From the NCBI RefSeq assembly GCF_034313845.1, contig NZ_JAVIWN010000003.1: a stretch of DNA of 64,000 bases, one strand, 5' to 3'. This DNA comes from Actimicrobium sp034313845 (GTDB taxonomy: Bacteria > Pseudomonadota > Gammaproteobacteria > Burkholderiales > Burkholderiaceae_D). Positions 32,526-41,597 of the stretch are shown piece after piece (within the stretch, counting starts at the first letter, position 1; every line of letters begins with the position of its first letter). Under the pieces are notes generated by a model, which was given only the letters and a program-made list of their open reading frames with translations, searched no databases and had not been told where the DNA came from. Both the position numbers and the translations under genes were made by a program.

Positions 32526-33631
32526 CAGTACAGCACCACTGAGCGGATCGACTCGCCGGCTTTCATCAGGTCGAAGCCTTCGTTGATACGGTCCAGCGGC
32601 AAGCGGTGCGTGATCAGGTCATCGATGTTGAGCTTGCCGTCCATGTACATGTCGACGATTTTCGGCACGTCGGTACGACCGCGTGCGCCGCCGAAGGCCG
32701 AACCTTTCCATTCGCGGCCAGTGACCAGCTGGAACGGACGGGTGCTGATCTCGGCACCGGCGTCGGCTACGCCGATGACGATGGCCTGGCCCCAACCCTT
32801 GTGGGTGCATTCCAGCGCCTGACGCATGACCTTGGTGTTACCGATGCATTCGAACGAATAATCCGCGCCGCCATCGGTCAGTTCGACAATGCGGTCAACC
32901 ACGTTTTCGACATCCTTTGGATTGATGAAGTCAGTCATGCCGAACTTGCGCGCCATCGCTTCACGGGCCGGATTCAAATCGATACCGATGATCTTGCTGG
33001 CACCGACCATCTTGGCGGCTTGAATTACGTTAAGGCCAATGCCGCCGAGTCCGAATACGACCACGGTGGCACCGAACTCGACTTTGGCGGTAAAGATCAC
33101 TGCACCCACGCCGGTGGTGACGCCGCAACCGATGTAACAGACCTTGTCGAACGGCGCGTCTTCGCGAATCTTGGCCAGCGCGATTTCCGGTACCACGATG
33201 TAGTTCGAGAAGGTCGAGGTGCCCATGTAATGGAACAGCGGCTTGCCGTCGATCGAGAAGCGGCTGGTTGAATCCGGCATCAGACCCTGGCCCTGCGTTG
33301 AGCGGATCGACTGGCACAAATTGGTTTTTCGCGAGAGGCAGAATTTGCACTGACGGCATTCCGGCGTGTACAGCGGAATGACGTGATCATCCTTGCGGAT
33401 CGACTTTACGTCCGGGCCAACATCGACCACGATACCGGCACCTTCGTGGCCAAGGATGGCCGGGAAAAGGCCTTCCGGATCGGCACCCGAGAGCGTGTAG
33501 TAATCGGTATGGCAAATGCCGGTAGCCTTGAGTTCGACCAGCACTTCACCGGCGCGGGGACCGCCTAATTCAACGTCTTCGATGGTCAGGGGACGGCCGG
33601 CTTGCCATGCTACTGCTGCTTTGGTTTTCAT
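32525..33631 (-). CDS. adhC: S-(hydroxymethyl)glutathione dehydrogenase / class III alcohol dehydrogenase
   Basis: A 368-residue zinc enzyme oxidising S-hydroxymethylglutathione to S-formylglutathione with NAD+. The catalytic zinc site (ICHTDYYT, GHEGAGIV) and the structural zinc cysteines CRQCKFC are visible. The Rossmann motif GLGGIGLNVIQ lies in the middle. It is the first gene of the formaldehyde operon and is divergent from the proline iminopeptidase gene. Confidence 0.96.
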   Translation of the reverse strand: MKTKAAVAWQAGRPLTIEDVELGGPRAGEVLVELKATGICHTDYYTLSGADPEGLFPAILGHEGAGIVVDVGPDVKSIRKDDHVIPLYTPECRQCKFCLSRKTNLCQSIRSTQGQGLMPDSTSRFSIDGKPLFHYMGTSTFSNYIVVPEIALAKIREDAPFDKVCYIGCGVTTGVGAVIFTAKVEFGATVVVFGLGGIGLNVIQAAKMVGASKIIGIDLNPAREAMARKFGMTDFINPKDVENVVDRIVELTDGGADYSFECIGNTKVMRQALECTHKGWGQAIVIGVADAGAEISTRPFQLVTGREWKGSAFGGARGRTDVPKIVDMYMDGKLNIDDLITHRLPLDRINEGFDLMKAGESIRSVVLY

Positions 33632-33745
33632 TTGGTAACTCGCTTTTTGTCTGGTCTATCATGGATGGGCAATGCCTATTTCGAGACCATTATTACCGCA
33701 AAACCGGATCCTCTTCTCACCGTTCTTTTTTCCTGACACTTGGCC

Positions 33746-34708
33746 ATGACCCTTTCTTCCGTAGTCACTCAACTGTTTCCACCACTAGTTCCATTTCGCA
33801 GTGGCCGCCTTGCCGTCGATACACGTCATGATTTGTACTGGGAAGAATGCGGCAATCCGGCAGGCATGCCGGTGCTGTTTCTGCACGGTGGACCGGGCGG
33901 TGGTATCTCGCCGCAGCACCGGCGATTTTTTGATCCGACGTTTTACCGCATCGTTCTGTTCGATCAGCGCGGTGCCGGTCAGTCGACGCCGCTGGGCGAA
34001 TACCGCGACAACACGACACCCTTGCTGGTGGCAGATATCGAACAGTTGCGCACTTCGCTAGGCATCGCACGATGGCTGGTGTTTGGCGGTTCATGGGGTT
34101 CGACACTGGCGCTGGCCTATGGCCAGGCGCATCCGCAAGCCTGCCTTGGTTTTATCCTGCGCGGCATATTCTTGGGCTCGCAAACCGAGATCGACTGGTT
34201 CATTAATGGCATCAAATGGTTTTATCCGGAGGCGCATCAGCGCTTCGCCGAATTCATTCCGCCGGACGAACGCGACGACCTGATCCACGCCTACGGAAAG
34301 CGCCTGTTTAGCGACGATCCGGAATCCTATCTGCCGGCGGCGCGCAGCTGGAATCGTTACGAAAGCAGTTGCGTGTTCCTGTTGCCGCAAGACGATCAAC
34401 CTGATTCGGATACGGTCAGTCTTGGTATCGGCCGGCTCGAGGCGCACTACATGCTCAATGCGTGTTTCCTGGCACCGAACCAGCTGCTCGATGGCATCGA
34501 TGCGATACGGCACTTGCCGGCAGTAATCGTGCAGGGACGTTACGACGTGGTGTGCCCGCCGGTGTCGGCACATCGCTTGCATGCGGCGTGGCCGCAAGCA
34601 CAACTAAAGATGATTGCCGATGCCGGTCATGCTGCGCTGGAGCCGGGAACGGCCAGCGCGCTGGTGGCGGCAACCGAAGCCTTCCGCTTGCGCGGGCATT
34701 TCAACTAA
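33746..34708 (+). CDS. pip: Proline iminopeptidase
   Basis: A 320-residue alpha/beta-hydrolase (family S33) releasing N-terminal proline from peptides. The oxyanion loop HGGPGGG, the strand LFDQRGAGQS, the nucleophile elbow GGSWGSTLAL and the acid/base residues in GRYDVVCPP and GHAALEPG match the family closely. ATG 33746 is chosen; a TTG two codons earlier is also open. It converges on the AsmA-family gene, with 9 bases between the stops. Confidence 0.94.
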   Translation: MTLSSVVTQLFPPLVPFRSGRLAVDTRHDLYWEECGNPAGMPVLFLHGGPGGGISPQHRRFFDPTFYRIVLFDQRGAGQSTPLGEYRDNTTPLLVADIEQLRTSLGIARWLVFGGSWGSTLALAYGQAHPQACLGFILRGIFLGSQTEIDWFINGIKWFYPEAHQRFAEFIPPDERDDLIHAYGKRLFSDDPESYLPAARSWNRYESSCVFLLPQDDQPDSDTVSLGIGRLEAHYMLNACFLAPNQLLDGIDAIRHLPAVIVQGRYDVVCPPVSAHRLHAAWPQAQLKMIADAGHAALEPGTASALVAATEAFRLRGHFN

Positions 34709-34717
34709 GCGACAGCA

Positions 34718-36733
34718 CTACTTCATGCGCTTGTTCGCATCGGCGATGATGGTCGGGCAAGGTGATTGACTGTTGTCGCTTGGGGCGACCATCGCCAGCA
34801 AGGCGGCAAACGGATTGAGTAAACCCAGCCCGACGACGGCTGCACCGCGTACGGCCAGTGCACCCATGGCGACGCCGACCTGCGGGTTCTTGAAGGTGCC
34901 TTTCACGTACAGCGGCGAGCGCAAGGAAAATACCCGGAAGCCCTTGGTCTGCGGATGCACGTTCAGGTCCAGATGCTCGGTGCCGAGGTTGACGGTGCCA
35001 TCGACATTGATCAGCGCATCGGTCGTGTCTAGCGCAAACACGCGTGAATCGAGCACGCCCTTCCTGACGATGAATTCGGCGGCGGCGCAATTGATCTTCA
35101 CCGGCGTGTCGCCAAACAGTTTTCCAACGACGATGTTGGCGACGTTTAGCCCGGCCTGCTCGAGCAAGGTGCCGCTCATCACGCCATCGTTGAGCAACAT
35201 GCGCAGCTCGCCGTCCAGTGTCGCGGCCAGCGCGGCCGGGGTGTTGCCGGTCGCCGCCAGTGACGCATCGCCATTGACCTGACCGAAACTCGTCTTCATT
35301 GGCTCGAAGCTCGGGAACAATTGTTTGAGCCGCAGGCCGCGTGCCGAAATGGTGAACTTGCCGCGCAGCGGATCAGCACTGCCATCGAGGGCGATCTTGC
35401 CAGTCAGTGTGCCGCCGGCGACGCCGAAGGCTAGCGGATCCAGCGTGAGCACGCCGTCATTCATGATGACGTGCGCCGACACATCATTGACCGGCAAGGC
35501 AGCATCACGAATGATCTGCTTGCCGACAAACTTGACATCGGCATCCATGGCTTTCCAGCGGTCGGTACGAAATGGCGTGACCGGAATCGCGCGGCCGGGT
35601 ACCAGCCTGACGTCGGCTGAGGGCGCAGCGGTCTTGCTGGCACCCACCAGCGGTGCCAGGTCGGCGAACAGCAAGCGTTCCGAACGCACCGCGCCGGCCA
35701 GTTTCGGGCGCGCTCCTGCGGTGCTGTAGGTGAGCGTACCAGCCAGGTCCGAACCACCGACTTTTCCCGTGAATTGTTCATAGCGGAACACGCTGTCGGA
35801 CTTGCGCAGCCGTCCGGTCAAATGACCGCTGGTCGAAAATGGCGGGGTGTCCGGTAACGCCACGCCGGTTAGCGGGTACAGGTGCGCCATGCTGCCTGAC
35901 GCCAGCTGCAATTGCAGATCGAGTGCGGCCAAGTTGCCCGGGTCGGTGATGGTGCCATCAAGAACGATATGACTGTCGCCAACACGCAGGTCGGTCTGCA
36001 ATGGAAATGGCCGGCTGGTATCAGTGAGCGACAGCACGCCGCCGAACTTGCCGCTGCCTTTGACGGCAGCCTTGTTGTACGTGCCGCTGACATCGAAGGC
36101 GAAGCCATAAGTGGATGCCGCGACCGCCGGCGCGTCCTTGTCGAGCAAGGCTCCGACCTCGACGGCATTGCCGGCAGGCCGGATCGTGGCGACGGCGTCG
36201 ATCTTCTTGAGTTGATCCGTGAGGGCGACGGTGCCACTGGCAAAGCGGATCTGGTCGAGCGTCAGTGTCCATGCCGATGGCGTGTCCGCCGGGGGGGTGA
36301 GGATCCAGTTGACGCTGCCGTCGGCGCGTCGCTCCAGATCGACGGCCGGATTGACCAGCGTGATCGACGGGATGGCAATTTGCTGGCGCAACAGGGGCAG
36401 CAAGGCGATGTCGACATCGATCTGCTCGAGTGCGGCAAAATTCGGCTGGCGCGCCCAGTCAGGATTGGTGATCACCACATCGCTGGCGGTGAAGCGCGGC
36501 CACGGCAAGGTGCTGCGCCAGCCGGTGTCGCCGGGTGGACGATGCCAGCTGAGGTTGAGGTGGCCGCGGATCGCAAAGTCGCGTCCGATCGCTTGCGAGA
36601 CCTTGTCATTGAGCCACGGGCGGCTGCGGTCCCAGTCCCACGTCAGCAGGACCGTTAGCATCAATGCCATCACGGCAGCGACGATGGCCGCACCGATCAC
36701 GGCGATTCTGGCGGGCTTGTTCATTGTGATCAT
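34718..36733 (-). CDS. AsmA family protein
   Basis: A 671-residue envelope protein with one N-terminal membrane anchor (ARIAVIGAAIVAAVMALML) and a large periplasmic AsmA domain. Typical features are the IGRDFAIRGHLNLSW opening, LDQIRFASGTVAL, and the C-terminal LLEQAGLNVANIV, INCAAAEF, KGVLDSRVFALDTTDALI blocks. AsmA-like proteins are proposed lipid-transport bridges between the membranes. The start at 36733 is chosen for its AGGAA site and for placing the membrane helix at the N-terminus; the frame remains open to 36940 over the neighbouring gene. Downstream of the SRPBCC gene on the same strand. Confidence 0.88.
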   Translation of the reverse strand: MITMNKPARIAVIGAAIVAAVMALMLTVLLTWDWDRSRPWLNDKVSQAIGRDFAIRGHLNLSWHRPPGDTGWRSTLPWPRFTASDVVITNPDWARQPNFAALEQIDVDIALLPLLRQQIAIPSITLVNPAVDLERRADGSVNWILTPPADTPSAWTLTLDQIRFASGTVALTDQLKKIDAVATIRPAGNAVEVGALLDKDAPAVAASTYGFAFDVSGTYNKAAVKGSGKFGGVLSLTDTSRPFPLQTDLRVGDSHIVLDGTITDPGNLAALDLQLQLASGSMAHLYPLTGVALPDTPPFSTSGHLTGRLRKSDSVFRYEQFTGKVGGSDLAGTLTYSTAGARPKLAGAVRSERLLFADLAPLVGASKTAAPSADVRLVPGRAIPVTPFRTDRWKAMDADVKFVGKQIIRDAALPVNDVSAHVIMNDGVLTLDPLAFGVAGGTLTGKIALDGSADPLRGKFTISARGLRLKQLFPSFEPMKTSFGQVNGDASLAATGNTPAALAATLDGELRMLLNDGVMSGTLLEQAGLNVANIVVGKLFGDTPVKINCAAAEFIVRKGVLDSRVFALDTTDALINVDGTVNLGTEHLDLNVHPQTKGFRVFSLRSPLYVKGTFKNPQVGVAMGALAVRGAAVVGLGLLNPFAALLAMVAPSDNSQSPCPTIIADANKRMK

Positions 36734-36809
36734 GCGACATTCCTGGAGGGGTAAGGTGAGGGCGCGGGTCAGTGAAGCCCGGCGCGCCGCTACGGTTTTC
36801 GCAGACGAC

Positions 36810-37394
36810 TTATTTTTCAAGTTCGATAATGACGGCTTCGAGCATCTTGCGGATATCGGTCTGGACGATGGCATTGCCCACCAGCGGCGGCACGAAAAAA
36901 TCCGGCTCGATAGCACCGGTGTAGTCGAGGCGGGTACCACTGACGCCCGCCTGTTCGGCCGGACTCATCGACCAGCGCGCACTGTACCGCTTCATGTCGC
37001 CCGAGACCAGGGCGACTTCGATGGATGAGGGGGGCTTTTCGGTGATCCGCACCTGCAAATGGATCGCGTGATGGAAGACAAAAAGTCCGCCTCGACCGTC
37101 CTGCTCCAGCAGTACTTCCGTGCCGTTGCGCGACAGGATGCGGGCGCGCAGCAGGTTCGGAACGTAGTCCGGCTGCCGTTCGTAATCGGTCAGAACTTGC
37201 CAGACCCGTTCCGGCGTTGCATTGGCAAACCCGCTGGCCCGGATGTCAAAGTAAGGCTGCTCTGCAGTATGGTTGCGCGTAACGGCGATATCAATGGGGG
37301 AAGCGGACACCGCCGGCGATGCCAGCATGGCGGCGGTAGCAACGAGCAGGGAACAGAGAGCGGCGATGGTCATGGTGGTCTTACCCGTTGGCAT
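36810..37394 (-). CDS. Exported SRPBCC (polyketide cyclase-like) family protein
   Basis: A 194-residue protein with a signal peptide (TIAALCSLLVATAAMLASPAVSA). The SRPBCC/START-like domain follows, with the family motif ANATPERVWQVLTDYERQPDYVPNL split over the first strand and helix. Such domains bind lipids or other hydrophobic ligands. Start placed at 37394; the frame is open to 37577. The gene precedes the AsmA gene by about 76 bases on the same strand, which suggests a shared envelope function. Confidence 0.8.
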   Translation of the reverse strand: MPTGKTTMTIAALCSLLVATAAMLASPAVSASPIDIAVTRNHTAEQPYFDIRASGFANATPERVWQVLTDYERQPDYVPNLLRARILSRNGTEVLLEQDGRGGLFVFHHAIHLQVRITEKPPSSIEVALVSGDMKRYSARWSMSPAEQAGVSGTRLDYTGAIEPDFFVPPLVGNAIVQTDIRKMLEAVIIELEK

Positions 37395-37657
37395 CAGAGG
37401 GACAACCTTAGCAGAAAAGAACTCCTGCTCGCCGTCTTGTTGCAGGGCAGGGAGAATGGCAACCGGATTGGTCGTGCCAAAGCGGATCGTCGAGGATGCG
37501 CGAGCCGTGTGCTCAGTGTGGCCTGGCGGATAACCGGATGACCGTTCATTAGCGCACCTCTTTTTTGCTACTGGCATCGCAGGATGGCGGTGTATCTTGT
37601 CTGTCCTCGATCACGTCGACGGCAATGCCAACGACAATTTATTTCAGGATTCCCATC

Positions 37658-38125
37658 ATGAAAAAACGGTTTGCAATCTTCATGGCCGCGCTGGGTGCGG
37701 CACTCGCAGCCTGTACGCCGACCCGACTGCCTGGCCCCCGCAGCGACACGCTCGGCCAGCCAGCGAGTCCGCTGACTACCAGCACGCTGGAGGGATACAA
37801 GGAAGTGCTGGCGGAGCATATTTCAAATGCCAATGCCAGCCAGGTGTACGGCGGTCGGCCGCAGGCATTCCTGCGCTCGGTGATCGTGGTCAAGTTCTCT
37901 GTCGATGCTAGCGGCAAGCTGCTGCAGAGCGACATTATTCGCAGCAACCATGACAGCACGACCGATGCGATTGCGCTCGGCAGTTTGCGCGCCAGCGCAC
38001 CGTTTCCGCGTCCGGCGCAGCAACTGCTTAGCCATGGTCGGCTCGAACTGTCAGAAACCTGGTTGTTCAATGCCGATGGCCGTTTCCAGATACGCAGCAT
38101 CGCCCAGCCACAAATGAGCGAATAG
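37658..38125 (+). CDS. TonB C-terminal-like lipoprotein
   Basis: A 155-residue predicted lipoprotein. The signal peptide (KKRFAIFMAALGAALAAC) ends in a good lipobox LAAC. The mature part resembles a TonB/TolA C-terminal domain: RSVIVVKFSVDASGKLLQSDI, a central serine/threonine block and ASAPFPRPAQQL. No membrane-spanning TonB anchor or proline-rich linker is present, so it is not a classical TonB. Function unknown. It is transcribed divergently from the SRPBCC/AsmA pair. Confidence 0.72.
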   Translation: MKKRFAIFMAALGAALAACTPTRLPGPRSDTLGQPASPLTTSTLEGYKEVLAEHISNANASQVYGGRPQAFLRSVIVVKFSVDASGKLLQSDIIRSNHDSTTDAIALGSLRASAPFPRPAQQLLSHGRLELSETWLFNADGRFQIRSIAQPQMSE

Positions 38126-38262
38126 CCGCTGAGGGTACTTGCGCCGGATATGTGTTCCAGCACATGTCGCCGTCGTCGCGCAAGACGGTAGAATCCGAGC
38201 TTACGCAGCGGGCACCCTGTCAACGGGGCGGCCTGCCAGATCAAACCAGATTCAGGAGCACC

Positions 38263-38814
38263 ATGTCTGCCACCCCACGTGTTGAAACAGGTCGTCCGGC
38301 CAAGCTGTATTTTTATGCCGACCGGCACACGGCAGAGCGCGCCTTGCAGGTTGGGGAGTTTCGCCTGCGCTCCAGCGGCCAGGGCGACCCTGCTTCAGGG
38401 GCATCGCCGGCCAGCCAAATCCTGCCATTCGGTGCAACAAAGACGGTGGCAACGGTCGGATTCCTGACGCTGAGCCTGTCCACCGCTCTCAGCGAAAAAC
38501 TGACCCGCAAGGATACGGCAGGACTGTGCTGCGTCGTCATCCACAACACGGAAGAATTCGGCGAGCGCTTGCACCGTGCCGTGCACAAGGCACTGCCGCA
38601 ATGGGCCGGCATCGACGCGGCAGTGGCCTATGGAGCCCCAAGCGCATTGGGAGCGGCGTTCACCAGAGGACGTCATCTGGCGGGACAAAAAGAATGGCTG
38701 TTTGCCTGGCGTCCGATGCAGCCTGCGTTGTCGCTGAACCCGATCGTGATCCAGATTGGCAGCCTCGCTTCCTTCGCCGAATTGCGCGAACCTGAACAAG
38801 AAAGCAACCCATGA
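38263..38814 (+). CDS. Hypothetical protein coupled to the Lpd-like gene
   Basis: A 183-residue protein I do not recognise. It begins at ATG 38263 after AGGAG. There is no signal peptide or membrane segment. The N-terminus RPAKLYFYADRHTAERALQ suggests a small alpha/beta fold acting on a nucleotide or peptide, but this is only an impression. Its last four bases (ATGA) overlap the start of the dihydrolipoyl dehydrogenase-like gene, so the two proteins are probably made together. Confidence 0.7.
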   Translation: MSATPRVETGRPAKLYFYADRHTAERALQVGEFRLRSSGQGDPASGASPASQILPFGATKTVATVGFLTLSLSTALSEKLTRKDTAGLCCVVIHNTEEFGERLHRAVHKALPQWAGIDAAVAYGAPSALGAAFTRGRHLAGQKEWLFAWRPMQPALSLNPIVIQIGSLASFAELREPEQESNP

Positions 38815-40244
38815 AAATTCTTGATGTCGATGTCGCGGTTATCGGAGCAGGCAGTGCCGGTTTGACGGCTTATCGTGCTGCCAGATCCCACGGCGGCAAG
38901 GTCCTGCTGATCGAACGTGGTCCCAACGGCACCACTTGCGCACGGGTTGGTTGCATGCCGAGCAAATTGCTCATTGCTGCTGCCGATGCCGCTTACCACG
39001 CCGCGGATGCCGCTGGATTTGGCGTGCATGCTGGTCCGGTACGCATCGATGGCGAGGCGGTGATGGCACGGGTGCGGGCCGAACGCGACCGTTTTGTCGG
39101 GTTTGTGCTGGAAGGCGTCGAAGCCATCGCGCCGCTTGATCGATTGACCGGCAGTGTCCGTTTTCTCGGTCCGCAGCAGTTGCAAGTGGACGAGCACACC
39201 GTTGTCAACGCGGCGCGTATCGTCATCGCGACCGGATCAAGTCCGCGTCGGCCGCCAGAGTTGCAGATGCTGGGCGATCGACTCATCGACAACGAGCAGG
39301 TGTTCGACTGGACCAGCCTGCCCGAATCGGTCGCCGTACTGGGCGCTGGCGTGGTCGGTCTCGAACTGGGGCAGGCGCTGCATCGGCTTGGTGTGCGGGT
39401 GGCATTGTTCGGGCGCGGCGACAAGCTGGGTCCATTGAGCGATCCGGAAGTGCGTCGCAGCGCGCTTGACTGCATTGGTGGCGAACTCGATTTGCGACTC
39501 GATAACCAGCGCTTCGATGCGCAACGCGACAACGATGGCGTGCTGGTGCAATCGGCTGGCAAGGATGGCGTTGTGCGGTGCGAGCATTTTGCGCTGGTCC
39601 TGTCGGCTGCAGGGCGTGTGCCTAACCTGGCCGGATTGCAACTTGAGTACGCTGGTCTGGAGCTCGACAAGCGTGGGGTACCGCACTTCGACCGCACCAC
39701 CATGCAATGCGGTAGCAGCACGATATTCATTGCCGGCGATGCCGATGCCGAGTTGCCGTTGCTGCATGAAGCCGTTGACCAGGGGCGCATTGCCGGCAAC
39801 AACGCCGGCGGCTTCCCGGATATCCAGGCCGGGCTGCGTCGCACGCCGCTCAGCGTGGTGTTTTGCGATCCGCAAATCGCGCTGGTTGGACAACGTTTCA
39901 GCGACCTTGTGCCGCGCCGCTATGCGACAGGCAGTGTGTCCTTCGTCGATCAGGGGCGCAGCCGGGTGATACGACAGAACCGCGGCGTGTTGCGACTGTA
40001 TGCCGAGCTTGGCAGCGGCCGCTTTTTAGGTGCCGAAATGGTGGGTCCGCGGGCCGAACATCTCGCGCATCTGCTGGCGTGGGCTTGCCAGAATGCGATG
40101 ACCGTGGCGCAGATGCTGGAGATGCCGTTTTATCATCCGGTGGTCGAAGAGGGCGTGCGCACGGCGCTGCGCCGCTTGCAAGTTGAGCTTGAACAGGACA
40201 TTCCCGAGATCGAGCACTGTGCTGACTGCACGCCGGGTATGTAA
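38811..40244 (+). CDS. Dihydrolipoyl dehydrogenase-like pyridine nucleotide-disulfide oxidoreductase
   Basis: A 477-residue class I flavoprotein disulfide reductase. The FAD motif DVAVIGAGSAGLTA is at the N-terminus. The redox pair is in TTCARVGCMPSK (CxxxxC), the NAD motif is AVLGAGVVGLELGQALH, and the dimer-interface acid/base pair is FYHPVVEEG. It is not next to any 2-oxo acid dehydrogenase genes. It therefore resembles the orphan Lpd-like enzymes whose substrate is unknown. Upstream overlap with an unknown gene may indicate a dedicated partner. Confidence 0.88.
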   Translation: MKILDVDVAVIGAGSAGLTAYRAARSHGGKVLLIERGPNGTTCARVGCMPSKLLIAAADAAYHAADAAGFGVHAGPVRIDGEAVMARVRAERDRFVGFVLEGVEAIAPLDRLTGSVRFLGPQQLQVDEHTVVNAARIVIATGSSPRRPPELQMLGDRLIDNEQVFDWTSLPESVAVLGAGVVGLELGQALHRLGVRVALFGRGDKLGPLSDPEVRRSALDCIGGELDLRLDNQRFDAQRDNDGVLVQSAGKDGVVRCEHFALVLSAAGRVPNLAGLQLEYAGLELDKRGVPHFDRTTMQCGSSTIFIAGDADAELPLLHEAVDQGRIAGNNAGGFPDIQAGLRRTPLSVVFCDPQIALVGQRFSDLVPRRYATGSVSFVDQGRSRVIRQNRGVLRLYAELGSGRFLGAEMVGPRAEHLAHLLAWACQNAMTVAQMLEMPFYHPVVEEGVRTALRRLQVELEQDIPEIEHCADCTPGM

Positions 40245-40423
40245 TTTGCCCGGGCTCAAATGATGGCGAGTGATCCGGTTCATGATGGGGCAGCTATCCT
40301 TGCGGTATCTGCCAATTAAGCGAGTTAGCGTACTGTGTTGCCTGCGGTTCCGGGTTATGGTGTGAACTGCCAAGAACTGTGTACCCTGCAGAAACGTTAT
40401 TTTTACCTACAAGGAGTTTCATT

Positions 40424-40726
40424 ATGCTGACATCCCATCTCAGAACTGGCCGTACCGATATGAAGACCCTGGTCCAGGATGCGCAAGACCTGTTTCGTGA
40501 AGCGACTTCCGCAACCGGTGTCAAAGCCGAAGAACTGCGTGGCAGAGGCATGGAATTGCTTGAAACCGCAAAGGTCCGGGCACATGACGCCCAAGTTGCT
40601 GCGGTCGAAACCGGCAAGGAAATCGCCACGAGCGCTGACGACTATGTGCATGAGAACCCTTGGCGCGCTGTCGCCGTATCCGCGACGGTTGGTTTGCTGG
40701 TTGGCTTGCTCATCGCGCGCAAGTAA
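40424..40726 (+). CDS. DUF883 / ElaB-YqjD family membrane-anchored protein
   Basis: A 100-residue protein with an amphipathic, charged helix followed by a C-terminal membrane segment (AVAVSATVGLLVGLLIARK). The ENPWRAV motif before the anchor is diagnostic of the YqjD/ElaB/DUF883 family. In E. coli YqjD these proteins bind ribosomes at the inner membrane in stationary phase. AAGGAG lies 8 bases upstream of the ATG. First gene of a yqjD-yqjE-like cluster. Confidence 0.88.
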   Translation: MLTSHLRTGRTDMKTLVQDAQDLFREATSATGVKAEELRGRGMELLETAKVRAHDAQVAAVETGKEIATSADDYVHENPWRAVAVSATVGLLVGLLIARK

Positions 40727-40744
40727 GCCGGTTTTTTGCACCAC

Positions 40745-41137
40745 ATGGAAAACAAATCTCCCGGCACGGCCGTCCCGCCCCCTGGCCTGATCGTCGGCAT
40801 GGCGGGCATGGCACGCAATTTTTTTGCGCTGATGGTCAATCGGATCGAGCTGGCATCGGTCGAGCTTGCCGAAGTGCGAACAAACCTGCTCAAGCTGATC
40901 CTGGTAGCCGCTGCTGGCGTCATCGCAGCATGCTTCGCGCTGGCTTTCTGGACCGGCTTGCTGGTCTATCTGAGCTGGGACGCGCTGGGCTGGAAAATCC
41001 TGCTGATCGTTGCAGCTGCCTTCACAGTCGTTGCCGTCGGAATTTTGTTCTACGCGAAATCGATGCTCAGCCAGGGCAGTCTGTCGATGCCTGCCACGCT
41101 GGCAGAGCTGCGTAACGACCGCGATGCATTGCTGTAA
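40745..41137 (+). CDS. YqjE-like / phage holin family membrane protein
   Basis: A 130-residue protein with two membrane segments in the middle (LILVAAAGVIAACFALAFW and ILLIVAAAFTVVAVGILFY), and charged ends. It matches the holin-superfamily YqjE proteins that follow yqjD in enterobacteria. ATG 40745 is chosen; a TTG three codons earlier is also open. The gene starts 18 bases after the DUF883 gene. Confidence 0.8.
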   Translation: MENKSPGTAVPPPGLIVGMAGMARNFFALMVNRIELASVELAEVRTNLLKLILVAAAGVIAACFALAFWTGLLVYLSWDALGWKILLIVAAAFTVVAVGILFYAKSMLSQGSLSMPATLAELRNDRDALL

Positions 41138-41151
41138 TTACCGGAGCCCAG

Positions 41152-41535
41152 ATGAACGATGAATCGCCTATCTCCAAGGTACTCACCCCGGCCCAGCGCA
41201 AGGAAAAGCTGATCCGCGAGGGGGCTAATTTCCGCGCAGGCATTCGCAGTTCGATCGAATTGGTCGGCAATAACTTGCAAACCGATACGCTGGCACGCAG
41301 CATCATTACCCAGTTGACGGGTACTGCCTATGCGGCTGTCGGGAGCCTGTTGCGTGTCAAGGGAGCGAATTTGCAGACGTTGTTGCCGATCGTTGTCAGC
41401 GGCATTTCGTTTGTGGTCAAAGCGCGCTTGCTGCTTCCGTTGTTGCGCACCACCGCCGTCGCTGGCGTGGTCGGTGCCGGTGCGTATTTCCTGTTGCGCC
41501 GTCGCAGTCGAACCAGCGAAGACGATAGCGTGTGA
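41152..41535 (+). CDS. Hypothetical protein in the yqjK position
   Basis: A 127-residue basic protein with a hydrophobic C-terminal third (LLPIVVSGISFVVKARLLL and TTAVAGVVGAGAYFLL) and an arginine-rich end. Sequence similarity to YqjK is not evident, but the position after yqjD- and yqjE-like genes is the same. Probably membrane-associated. It ends 14 bases before a strong terminator. Confidence 0.7.
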   Translation: MNDESPISKVLTPAQRKEKLIREGANFRAGIRSSIELVGNNLQTDTLARSIITQLTGTAYAAVGSLLRVKGANLQTLLPIVVSGISFVVKARLLLPLLRTTAVAGVVGAGAYFLLRRRSRTSEDDSV

Positions 41536-41550
41536 AAAGATAAGCAGCCA

Positions 41551-41585
41551 AAAAAAATGCCGACATGACGTCGGCATTTTTTTTT
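41551..41585. terminator. bidirectional Rho-independent terminator
   Basis: A-run, ATGCCGAC, loop ATGAC, GTCGGCAT, T-run. It serves the yqj-like cluster on plus and, because of the flanking A/T tracts, the cytochrome gene on minus. Confidence 0.9.
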
Positions 41586-41597
41586 GACAGAAATAGT

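Noticed and set aside
34718..36940. 740-residue version of the AsmA protein
   Set aside because: The extra 69 residues are Arg/Ser-rich, overlap the 3' end of the SRPBCC gene and would put the membrane anchor in the interior.
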